In this document: positions 6,849 to 12,861 of the stretch, in pieces
Layout of the letters: each line of letters opens with the position of its first letter
How positions within the stretch are numbered: position 1 is the first letter of the stretch
Position numbers and translations under genes: made by a program
The notes under the pieces: model-generated
Databases searched by the model: none
What the model was told of the DNA's origin: nothing
Seen by the model: only the letters and a program-made list of their open reading frames with translations
Assembly: GCA_045535505.1 (NCBI GenBank)
Contig: JAZSLU010000053.1
Location: forward strand, 1-12,861
DNA: 12,861 bases
Direction: 5' to 3'
Source: CAKSST01 sp045535505
GTDB taxonomy: Bacteria; Bacillota; Clostridia; Oscillospirales; Acutalibacteraceae

Positions 6849-7793
6849 TTATATTCTAACAGCTTTAATAACATCCTTAAGTGTATTAGCACTGTTTTGA
6901 AGTTTTATAATTTCATCATCTGTCAGAGAAACAGTAATATTATGCTTAAAGCCATCTTTACCAATAAGACTAAGTGTTGAAAGACAAACGTCTTCAATGC
7001 CATAATCTCCATGCATCATGGTTGAAACGGTCATTGTTGTATCAATACCACTCAAGATAGTCTTACAAATATGGCAAACCGAAATCGAAACCGCATAGAA
7101 TGTTGCACCCTTACGTGCAATAACCTTAGCACCCGATTCTTTAACAAACTTTTCAATAACATTAAAATCTAATGATGAATTAGGGTCTTTAGAGCCGGCA
7201 AAAACCTTATCGCATTCTAAAATGGGAATGTTGGAAATGTTTGCCACCGACCAAGGTACAAATGAGGAATCTCCATGCTCACCGAAAACATAAGCGTGAA
7301 CGTTTGCTTGGTTAATGTTATAAAACTCAGCAAGTTTTGCGCGCACACGTGCAGTATCAAGAATTGTACCTGCACCAATAATCTGTCTTTCAGGGAGACC
7401 TGAATGTTTGTGGAATGTATAAGTAAGTATATCAACAGGGTTTGAAACAATAATATAAGTAGCATTAGGAGCATAACGTGTGATATCAGGAATTATTGAT
7501 TTTGTAACATCAACGTTAATTTGAGCTAACTCTAAACGTGTTTGACCAACTTTTCTTGCAATACCAGACGTTATAACAACAATATCAGAACCCTTTGCAT
7601 CTTCATAATTTCCGGCGTAGATTGAACAATCACCGCTAAAAGGAAGTCCTTGTTGAATGTCAAGAGCTTCACCATCAGCTTTATCACGGTTGATGTCAAT
7701 CATAACAATCTCGTTAGCTAACGCTTGAGTTGCAAGAGTGTATGCGATAGTTGAACCAACGCTACCTGCTCCTATAATAGAAATTTTAACCAT
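6849..7793 (-). CDS. Lactate/malate dehydrogenase family, probably NAD-dependent malate dehydrogenase (alternative: L-lactate dehydrogenase)
   Basis: 314 aa, normal for the family. Rossmann motif GAGSVG is at 8-13, and D33 suggests NAD rather than NADP. Catalytic residues are present: R86, D146, R149 and H173 (in GEHGD). The residue that separates lactate from malate enzymes (Q102 in the classical numbering) is R80 in IARKVGQTR; Arg there favours oxaloacetate/malate. The rest of the scaffold (GTILDTAR, GEHGDSSFVPWS) looks like LDH. From memory, the Clostridium thermocellum malate dehydrogenase Cthe_0345 has the same mix. The GTP-PEPCK gene next door would supply oxaloacetate, which fits malate dehydrogenase. 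An automatic annotation would likely say L-lactate dehydrogenase. An in-frame ATG 20 codons upstream (7853) is rejected: AGGA lies 9 nt before 7793, and the likely promoter -10 falls inside the longer reading frame. Confidence 0.92.
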   Translation of the reverse strand: MVKISIIGAGSVGSTIAYTLATQALANEIVMIDINRDKADGEALDIQQGLPFSGDCSIYAGNYEDAKGSDIVVITSGIARKVGQTRLELAQINVDVTKSIIPDITRYAPNATYIIVSNPVDILTYTFHKHSGLPERQIIGAGTILDTARVRAKLAEFYNINQANVHAYVFGEHGDSSFVPWSVANISNIPILECDKVFAGSKDPNSSLDFNVIEKFVKESGAKVIARKGATFYAVSISVCHICKTILSGIDTTMTVSTMMHGDYGIEDVCLSTLSLIGKDGFKHNITVSLTDDEIIKLQNSANTLKDVIKAVRI

Positions 7794-7802
7794 TTTGTAC
7801 CA

Positions 7803-7806
7803 TCCT
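7803..7806 (-). promoter_or_regulatory. Ribosome binding site for the lactate/malate dehydrogenase
   Basis: AGGA (within AGGATGG) on the minus strand, 9 nt before the ATG at 7793. It supports the shorter start and agrees with the GAGSVG motif lying at the usual distance from the N-terminus. Confidence 0.7.
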
Positions 7807-7832
7807 AAAACATCTATAGATTTTACATAAAA

Positions 7833-7838
7833 ATTATA
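7833..7838 (-). promoter_or_regulatory. Extended -10 promoter element for the dehydrogenase-hdr-flx unit
   Basis: A perfect TATAAT on the minus strand is preceded by TG and one base (TGTTATAAT), which is an extended -10 for the housekeeping sigma factor. The hexamer 17 bp upstream (TATTAA) is a poor -35, as is common with extended -10 promoters. The predicted transcript start is near 7826, giving a leader of about 32 nt with the AGGA ribosome site. It lies just after the hairpin ending the previous unit, which is where a new promoter is expected. Confidence 0.6.
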
Positions 7839-7845
7839 ACATAGA

Positions 7846-7867
7846 TTACACAATATTAATAGTGTAA
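7846..7867. promoter_or_regulatory. Imperfect dyad overlapping the -35 region (candidate operator)
   Basis: TTACAC and GTGTAA are perfect inverted 6-bp arms separated by 10 A/T bases. The dyad is centred about 20 bp upstream of the -10 element and spans the -35 position. A repressor or activator site here could control the dehydrogenase and the hdr-flx genes. It does not match the Rex consensus. The factor is unknown, and short AT-rich dyads also arise by chance. Confidence 0.35.
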
Positions 7868-7871
7868 CTAA

Positions 7872-7887
7872 TTGTTAAAAATACCAA
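7872..7887. promoter_or_regulatory. Second upstream dyad, Rex-like half site but wrong spacing
   Basis: On the plus strand TTGTTA, a 4-base A/T spacer, then TACCAA: five of six arm positions are symmetric. TTGTTAA is one half of the known Rex operator (TTGTTAA-N4-TTAACAA), but the second half is degenerate and the spacing is 2 bp shorter overall. A redox-sensing input would make sense for these genes, but the sequence support is weak. Confidence 0.2.
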
Positions 7888-7905
7888 TTTTTTAAAACGT
7901 AATCA

Positions 7906-7946
7906 ACGGTGTTACCGAAGTTATAAGCAAACCTCAGCAACACCGT
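7906..7946 (-). terminator. Hairpin terminator after pckG
   Basis: Arms 7930-7946 and 7906-7922 form a 17-bp stem with a 7-nt loop on the minus-strand transcript, starting 8 nt after the pckG stop codon. Three positions are G-U pairs in minus-strand RNA but A-C mismatches in plus-strand RNA, which shows the structure is meant for minus-strand transcription. The U-tract is poor: UGAUUACGUUUU follows the stem, so termination may be partial. It separates the hydB-hydA-pckG unit from the dehydrogenase-hdr-flx unit. Confidence 0.65.
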
Positions 7947-7954
7947 AAACATAA

Positions 7955-9739
7955 TTATAATGAAGCAATTTCTGCTTTAAGATTTTCAAGCTGTTCGCGA
8001 AGTTCGCCAGGCAATTTATCGCCAAACTTCTTATAATGCTCTTCAATCTCAGCAGCTTCTTTAGCCCATGTATCTTTATCAACTGTAAGAATGCTCTTTA
8101 AAGTCTCGATATCGAAATCAAGATCGGTAAGGTCAATATCTTCAGCCTTAGGTACGAAACCAATTGCGGTTTCTTCAGCATCAGCCTTGCCTTCACAGCG
8201 GTCAATGATCCAGTTAAGAACACGCATATTGTCGCCAAAACCAGGCCATATAAAGTTGCCTTCATCGTCGGTACGGAACCAGTTAACGTTGAATATTTTA
8301 GGTGCCTTGTCGCCAAGTTTCTCGCCCATATCAAGCCAGTGCTGGAAATATTCGCCCATATGATATCCACAGAAAGGCAACATAGCCATAGGATCACGGC
8401 GAACAACACCAACAGCGCCTGCTGCAGCAGCGGTTGTTTCTGAAGCCATTGCAGAGCCTATAAATACGCCGTTAACCCAATCTTTTGATTGATAAACAAG
8501 TGGTGCACACTTTGCGCGACGTCCACCGAAAATAATAGCGGAAATAGGTACTCCGGCACCCTTATCAAACTCCTCAGAAATGCAGGGGCAGTTCTTTGCA
8601 GGAGCAGTAAAACGTGAGTTGGGATGAGCTGCACAAGTTGATTTGTCAGCCTTATCAAACTTAGAAGCATCCCAAGGATTGCCCTTCCAATCAATAGCAT
8701 TTTCAGGAAGATTTTTGTTAAGACCTTCCCACCAAACTGTGTTATCGTTTAAGTCAAGAGCAACGTTTGTGAAGATTGTGTTCTTTTTTGTGCTCTCAAG
8801 AGCGTTAAAGTTAGATTTTTCATTAGTACCGGGAGCAACACCAAAGAAGCCATTTTCGGGGTTGATAGCATAAAGTCTGCCGTCATCACCTATGCGCATC
8901 CAAGAGATGTCGTCGCCAACCGTCCAAATTTTATAACCTTTCTTGCGCAAATACTCGGGAGGAATAAGCATAGCAAGGTTGGTTTTACCGCAAGCTGATG
9001 GGAATGCAGCAGCAACATATTTAACTTCGCCTTGGGGATTTTCAAGACCGAGTATGAGCATATGCTCAGCCATCCAGCCCTCTTTCCAGCCTTGATATGA
9101 AGCAATACGAAGTGCAAAACATTTCTTACCAAGAAGAACGTTACCGCCGTATGCGGAGTTAACAGAAATAATGGTGTTGTCTTCCGGGAAATGACAGATG
9201 TAACGATTTTCAGGGTCAACATCACATTTTGCATGCAAACCGCGTACCCAGTCATTAGAATCGCCGAGAACATCAAGAACATCCTTGCCAACACGTGTCA
9301 TAATAGCCATGTTAAGAACAACATAGATAGAATCGGTAATCTCAATACCAATTTTAGCAAGAGGTGAACCAACAGGACCCATTGAATAAGGAATGATATA
9401 CATTGTACGACCTTCGTAGGTGCCGCGTGCAATATCATAAAGCTTTTTATACATTACTTCAGGCTCACACCAGTTATTTGTAGGACCTGCAGTTTCTTTT
9501 TGTGCAGTACAAATAAATGTACGGTCCTCAACACGAGCAACGTCGTTAGGTTTTGTTCTATGCAAATAGCAACCGGGAAGCTTTTCTTCGTTAAGCTTCA
9601 TCATTTCACCGGTTTCACAAGCTTCTTTACGAAGAGCCTCGAGTTGATCCTCAGAACCGTCAATCCAAACTACATTGGTAGGCTTAAGAAGTTCTTTCAT
9701 CTCGTCAAGCCATTTAATAACAGTTTTGTTGTTAGTCAT
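7955..9739 (-). CDS. pckG: Phosphoenolpyruvate carboxykinase, GTP-dependent
   Basis: 594 aa, the size of GTP-type PEPCKs (ATP-type enzymes are shorter and differ in motifs). It interconverts oxaloacetate plus GTP with PEP, CO2 and GDP. The kinase P-loop FPSACGKTN is at 246-254 with the reactive C250 typical of the GTP class. Nearby are the metal-site stretch ALRIAS with H226 (AEHMLILG), and VGDDISWM at 274-281 with the metal-binding aspartates. Further family signatures are VAPGTNEKSN at 301-310 and, later, FGGRR. In fermenters it often runs toward oxaloacetate, conserving GTP; the adjacent malate-type dehydrogenase fits that direction. It starts 24 nt after hydA stops, with AAGGAG before the ATG and no terminator between, so it is probably co-transcribed with the hydrogenase. 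Confidence 0.97.
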   Translation of the reverse strand: MTNNKTVIKWLDEMKELLKPTNVVWIDGSEDQLEALRKEACETGEMMKLNEEKLPGCYLHRTKPNDVARVEDRTFICTAQKETAGPTNNWCEPEVMYKKLYDIARGTYEGRTMYIIPYSMGPVGSPLAKIGIEITDSIYVVLNMAIMTRVGKDVLDVLGDSNDWVRGLHAKCDVDPENRYICHFPEDNTIISVNSAYGGNVLLGKKCFALRIASYQGWKEGWMAEHMLILGLENPQGEVKYVAAAFPSACGKTNLAMLIPPEYLRKKGYKIWTVGDDISWMRIGDDGRLYAINPENGFFGVAPGTNEKSNFNALESTKKNTIFTNVALDLNDNTVWWEGLNKNLPENAIDWKGNPWDASKFDKADKSTCAAHPNSRFTAPAKNCPCISEEFDKGAGVPISAIIFGGRRAKCAPLVYQSKDWVNGVFIGSAMASETTAAAAGAVGVVRRDPMAMLPFCGYHMGEYFQHWLDMGEKLGDKAPKIFNVNWFRTDDEGNFIWPGFGDNMRVLNWIIDRCEGKADAEETAIGFVPKAEDIDLTDLDFDIETLKSILTVDKDTWAKEAAEIEEHYKKFGDKLPGELREQLENLKAEIASL

Positions 9740-9763
9740 TATAATAACTCCTTTAAAAAATAT

Positions 9764-11533
9764 TTACTTATCGTTAAATGCTTCTTTTGCACTATAAGTT
9801 GTATGCAGTAATTCGTGCGCTTTATGTGAGTTTGGTTCACCAAGATAGTCTTTATACAACTGCTGAATTTGAGGGTTGTTGTGCGACTGTCTTAAAGTGT
9901 TTCTCTCATCCTCAGTATAAAGAGCTTGTGCTCTCTTTTCTTTAAAAGTATCAAGAATATCATCTTCCTCATTTGGCAAGAAACAGGGTTTAACATAAGG
10001 CTGTCCACCGCCTGCAATACAGCCGCCGGGGCATCCCATAATCTCAATAAAGTGATATTTAGATGTGCCTGCTCTAATCTCATCAAGAAGAACCTTTGCA
10101 TTTTTCATACCGTGTGCAACGGCAACGTTAACGGTTAAGCCGTTAATATCAATGCTTGCTTCTTTGATGCCATCAAAACCGCGAACCTGCTCAAATTTAA
10201 TAAGTTCGTGTTCTTTGCCTGTAAGAATATAGTACGCAGTTCTCAGCGCTGCTTCCATAACACCGCCGGTAACACCAAAAATTACGCCTGCGCCGGTGTA
10301 ATCACCCAAAAGGTCTGAGTCAAACTCTTCGTCAGGTAACTTTGAAAAGTTAATTCCTGAACGTTTAATAAGTTTTCCGAGTTCTCTTGTTGTTAGAACA
10401 GCATCAACGTCTTTAAGACCGTTTGTAACAAGCTGTTCACGCTCTTTTTCACCCTTTTTAGCGGTACAGGGCATAATTGATACAACAAAAATATTTTCAG
10501 GGTCTATGTCATTCTTCTCAGCATAGTAAGATTTAATAATAGCGCCCATCATCTCATGGGGAGACTTGCATGAAGAAAGGTGGTCAAGCAAATCGCCGTA
10601 ATTATACTCAGCATAATTAATCCAACCAGGTGAGCAAGAAGTAATCATAGGTAACTTGCCACCGTTTTTAATTCTACCAAGAAGTTCTGTTCCCTCTTCC
10701 ATAATCGTAAGGTCAGCAGCAAAGTTTGTATCAAACACTTTATTAAAGCCAAGACGTTTAAGTGCTGCAACCATCTTGCCGGTTACAGGTGTGCCAATTT
10801 TCATGCCAAACTCCTCACCCAAAGCAGCACGTACGGCAGGAGCAGTTTGAACAACAACAAATTTTCCTTGCTTAAACGCTTCGTCAACTTTTTCTATTTC
10901 AGATTTTTCCATTAATGCGCCAGTAGGACAAACAGAAGTGCACTGACCGCAAAGAATGCAAGGTGAATCAGCAAATGAACGGTTTTCAGCAGGAGCAACT
11001 ATTGTGTTGAATCCTCTGTTTTCAAAACCTAAAACACCTTTTCCGTGAGCATTTTTACATCTTTCGATACATCTGCCGCAAAGAATGCATTTTGATGTAT
11101 CCCTTACAATAGAAGGTGTAACCTGGTCTATTGTTGTTTTTGTTTGTTCACCAACAAACATATCCTCCCTTGCGCCGGTAAGACGAGCAACGTGCAACAG
11201 TTCACAATATTCATTTTTATCACATTGCTGACATTTCATTGAGTGGTTTGAAAGGAGTAATTCAACCGATGCTCTTCTTGCGGCAACAGCCTTAGGAGAG
11301 GAAATTGTAATTTCTATACCCTCATTTACCGGATATACACAAGACGCAACAAGTCCTCTTGCACCGGTAGCCTCTACAAGACACACGCGGCAAGAGCCTC
11401 TTGAGCACTCACCTTTATTATATGCACAAAGAGAAGGAATCTCGTAACCGCATTTGCGAGCCGCCTCAAGAATTGTAAGCCCTTCCTCAACCCGATAAGG
11501 AACGCCTTCAATCTTAATATTAATCATAGCCAT
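9764..11533 (-). CDS. hydA: [FeFe] hydrogenase catalytic subunit HydA
   Basis: 589 aa with the CpI-like modular layout. An N-terminal [2Fe-2S] domain has C36, C48, C51 and C65. A His/Cys [4Fe-4S] site follows (H97, C101, C104, C110), then two ferredoxin-type sites, C149-C152-C155-C159 and C192-C195-C198-C202. The H-cluster domain has L1 TSCSPGW at 298-304, L2 MPCTAKK at 354-360 and L3 EIMGCPGGC at 497-505, supplying C356, C501 and C505. L1 is unusual: the second Cys of the canonical TSCCP is Ser301. Proton-path residues (C300, E280, E283, S320) are kept. The extra C-terminal [2Fe-2S] domain of some bifurcating HydA proteins is absent. With HydB it should couple NADH, and perhaps ferredoxin, to H2. 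It starts 15 nt after hydB, with GGAGG 8 nt before the ATG. Confidence 0.96.
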   Translation of the reverse strand: MAMINIKIEGVPYRVEEGLTILEAARKCGYEIPSLCAYNKGECSRGSCRVCLVEATGARGLVASCVYPVNEGIEITISSPKAVAARRASVELLLSNHSMKCQQCDKNEYCELLHVARLTGAREDMFVGEQTKTTIDQVTPSIVRDTSKCILCGRCIERCKNAHGKGVLGFENRGFNTIVAPAENRSFADSPCILCGQCTSVCPTGALMEKSEIEKVDEAFKQGKFVVVQTAPAVRAALGEEFGMKIGTPVTGKMVAALKRLGFNKVFDTNFAADLTIMEEGTELLGRIKNGGKLPMITSCSPGWINYAEYNYGDLLDHLSSCKSPHEMMGAIIKSYYAEKNDIDPENIFVVSIMPCTAKKGEKEREQLVTNGLKDVDAVLTTRELGKLIKRSGINFSKLPDEEFDSDLLGDYTGAGVIFGVTGGVMEAALRTAYYILTGKEHELIKFEQVRGFDGIKEASIDINGLTVNVAVAHGMKNAKVLLDEIRAGTSKYHFIEIMGCPGGCIAGGGQPYVKPCFLPNEEDDILDTFKEKRAQALYTEDERNTLRQSHNNPQIQQLYKDYLGEPNSHKAHELLHTTYSAKEAFNDK

Positions 11534-11548
11534 TATTTATTCCTCCGA

Positions 11549-12861
11549 TTACTTTTTCTCTATAGCGCCAAATTTGCAAGAAGAAATACACATACCGCAC
11601 TTAATGCACTTTGCAGGGTCTATAACGTAGGGTTCTTTACCAACAACACCTGTGATAGCATTAACAGGGCATTTCTTAGCGCAAAGGCTGCATTTGCGAC
11701 ACTTGTCTGCATCAATCACATAGTTCATAAGGTTCTTACATATCTTAGCAGGACATTTTTTATCAACGATGTGAGCAATATATTCATCTCTAAAGTGTGC
11801 AAGTGTAGATGTAACAGGGTTAGCAGCAGTTTGTCCAAGAGCACAAAGAGCTCCGTTTTTAATTGTAGCAGCAAGTTCTTCAAGTTGCTCAAGATCACTT
11901 AATTCAGCTTTGCCATCAGTAATTTTTGTAAGAATTTCAAGCATTCTCTTTGTACCGATACGACAAGGTGAACATTTACCGCAGGACTCGTCACAAATAA
12001 ATTCCATATAGAACTTAGCTACGTCAACCATACAGTTGTCTTCGTCCATAACGATTGCACCACCCGAGCCCATCATTGAGCCACGAGCAACCAACGTATC
12101 AAAGTCAATGGGAGTATCAAGGTCTTCCTCAGTTAAGCAACCACCAGAAGGGCCGCCTGTCTGGATAGCTTTAAATTTCTTACCGTCGGGAATGCCGCCG
12201 CCAATATCATATATAAGCTCACGCAAGGTTGTGCCCATAGGAATTTCAACCAAGCCTACATTGTTAATCTTACCGCCCAAAGCAAAAACCTTGGTACCTT
12301 TAGATTTTTCGGTGCCATACTCAGCAAACTTAGCAGCACCTTCTCTTAAAATATATGGTACGGTTGCAAGAGTTTCAACGTTGTTAACAATTGAAGGTGC
12401 ATCCCAAAGACCTTTAACAGCCGGGAAAGGAGGTCTAGGTCTGGGCATACCGCGTTTACCTTCGATAGAGTTAAGTAATGCAGTCTCTTCACCGCAAACA
12501 AATGCGCCAGCGCCAAGACGAATGTGAAGTCTAAAAGAAAAATCCGTACCAAGAATGTTGTCGCCAAGCATACCAAGCTCTTCAGCCTGTTTAATAGCAA
12601 TTTTGAGCCTGTTTACAGCGATAGGATACTCTGCTCTTACATAGAAATAACCGTTTTGTGCGCCAATTGCATAACCGGCTATTGCCATACCTTCAATAAC
12701 TGCCAAGGGGTTACCTTCCAAAATGGAACGGTCCATAAATGCACCGGGGTCACCTTCGTCACCGTTGCAGACTACGTATTTCTGGTCGGCAGCATTGGCA
12801 GCAGCGAAGGACCACTTACGTCCGGAGGGGAATCCGGCACCGCCACGACCACGGAGGCCTG
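11549..12861 (-). CDS. hydB: NADH-binding hydrogenase subunit HydB (NuoF-like), 5' end outside the window
   Basis: 436 codons are visible up to the right edge; the frame stays open beyond any internal Met, so the gene begins upstream. The fragment opens with the FMN/NADH glycine-rich motif GRGGAGFPSG (fragment residues 4-13) and NGDEGDPGAF (32-41). The NuoF cluster SCGKCSPCRIG is near residue 292, with the fourth ligand near 339. A HydB-specific C-terminal extension carries CPAKIC, then two [4Fe-4S] sites: CRKCSLCAKKCP and CIKCGMCISSC. These tail clusters distinguish HydB from complex I NuoF. About the first quarter to third, including the usual thioredoxin-like [2Fe-2S] domain, is missing from view. 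A HydC (NuoE-like) gene probably lies further upstream. It takes electrons to and from NADH for HydA. Confidence 0.95.
   Translation of the reverse strand, partial: GLRGRGGAGFPSGRKWSFAAANAADQKYVVCNGDEGDPGAFMDRSILEGNPLAVIEGMAIAGYAIGAQNGYFYVRAEYPIAVNRLKIAIKQAEELGMLGDNILGTDFSFRLHIRLGAGAFVCGEETALLNSIEGKRGMPRPRPPFPAVKGLWDAPSIVNNVETLATVPYILREGAAKFAEYGTEKSKGTKVFALGGKINNVGLVEIPMGTTLRELIYDIGGGIPDGKKFKAIQTGGPSGGCLTEEDLDTPIDFDTLVARGSMMGSGGAIVMDEDNCMVDVAKFYMEFICDESCGKCSPCRIGTKRMLEILTKITDGKAELSDLEQLEELAATIKNGALCALGQTAANPVTSTLAHFRDEYIAHIVDKKCPAKICKNLMNYVIDADKCRKCSLCAKKCPVNAITGVVGKEPYVIDPAKCIKCGMCISSCKFGAIEKK

Noticed and set aside
6837..6850. AAAAA-CTCA-TTTTT hairpin at the end of the dehydrogenase gene as a terminator
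   Set aside because: The stem is only five A-T pairs, overlaps the stop codon and has no G/C content, so it would not be stable. Read-through into hdrB is more likely.
6849..7793. Straightforward naming as L-lactate dehydrogenase
   Set aside because: The Gln expected at the specificity position is Arg (R80), and the PEPCK neighbour favours oxaloacetate as substrate; LDH is kept only as the alternative.
7794..7853. N-terminal 20-residue extension of the dehydrogenase from an ATG at 7853
   Set aside because: The likely promoter -10 lies inside it, the AGGA ribosome site fits the start at 7793, and the GAGSVG motif is at its normal distance from the shorter N-terminus.
7872..7887. Canonical Rex operator upstream of the dehydrogenase
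   Set aside because: Only one half (TTGTTAA) matches; the other half is degenerate and the spacing is short. It is kept only as a weak dyad.
12036..12527. Open frame of 163 codons on the plus strand, and other plus-strand frames such as 2320-2670
   Set aside because: They lie antisense to clearly coding hydB and flxC, have no recognisable domain and no convincing ribosome site, and are expected shadows of conserved genes.
1..12861. CRISPR arrays, insertion sequences, tRNA or rRNA genes
   Set aside because: No direct repeats with regular spacing, transposase-like frames, terminal inverted repeats or RNA gene signatures were seen; almost the whole window is minus-strand coding sequence.

Overview
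All supported genes lie on the minus strand, so the window reads from right to left. It looks like the chromosome of an anaerobic, fermentative, low-GC Firmicute, probably a clostridial or oscillospiral gut- or rumen-type organism. The grounds are AT-rich sequence (about 40% GC by eye), strong GGAGG-type ribosome binding sites, tight operons, an [FeFe] hydrogenase with an NADH-type partner subunit, a GTP-type PEP carboxykinase, and a cysteine-rich heterodisulfide-reductase (Hdr) cluster. The taxonomic placement is inference. No phage, transposon, CRISPR, tRNA or rRNA signal was seen.

Right block (12861 to 7955): the 3' two-thirds of hydB (NuoF-like flavin and Fe-S subunit, cut by the window edge), then hydA (catalytic [FeFe] hydrogenase), then pckG (GTP-dependent PEP carboxykinase). 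Gaps are 15 and 24 nt, with no terminator between them. A 17-bp hairpin that is fully paired only as minus-strand RNA follows pckG and closes this unit.

Middle (7954 to 7794): the only sizeable intergenic stretch, 161 nt. It holds the hairpin, two dyads and an extended -10 promoter for the next gene. That gene is a lactate/malate dehydrogenase family enzyme whose substrate-specificity residue is Arg rather than Gln, so it is more likely a malate dehydrogenase. Beside pckG it would form a PEP to oxaloacetate to malate branch.

Left block (6789 to 1): hdrB, hdrC, hdrA, an MvhD/FlxD-like subunit, two four-cluster-type [4Fe-4S] subunits resembling FlxC and FlxB, a flavin/NAD(P)H subunit resembling FlxA, and the start of a [2Fe-2S] ferredoxin-fold gene that runs off the left edge. 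Several junctions overlap by 8 to 13 nt. By family knowledge this is an HdrABC-FlxABCD complex: NAD(P)H enters at FlxA, passes through FlxB, FlxC and FlxD to the flavin of HdrA, and is bifurcated to ferredoxin and to a disulfide at HdrB.

Taken together, the window is a redox-balancing island. The Flx-Hdr complex could make reduced ferredoxin from NADH, the hydrogenase could dispose of ferredoxin and NADH electrons as H2, and PEPCK plus the dehydrogenase would move carbon and reducing equivalents through malate. The points most worth checking are the unknown disulfide substrate of HdrB, the truncated [2Fe-2S] partner, the Ser in the hydrogenase L1 motif, and the Arg-type dehydrogenase.
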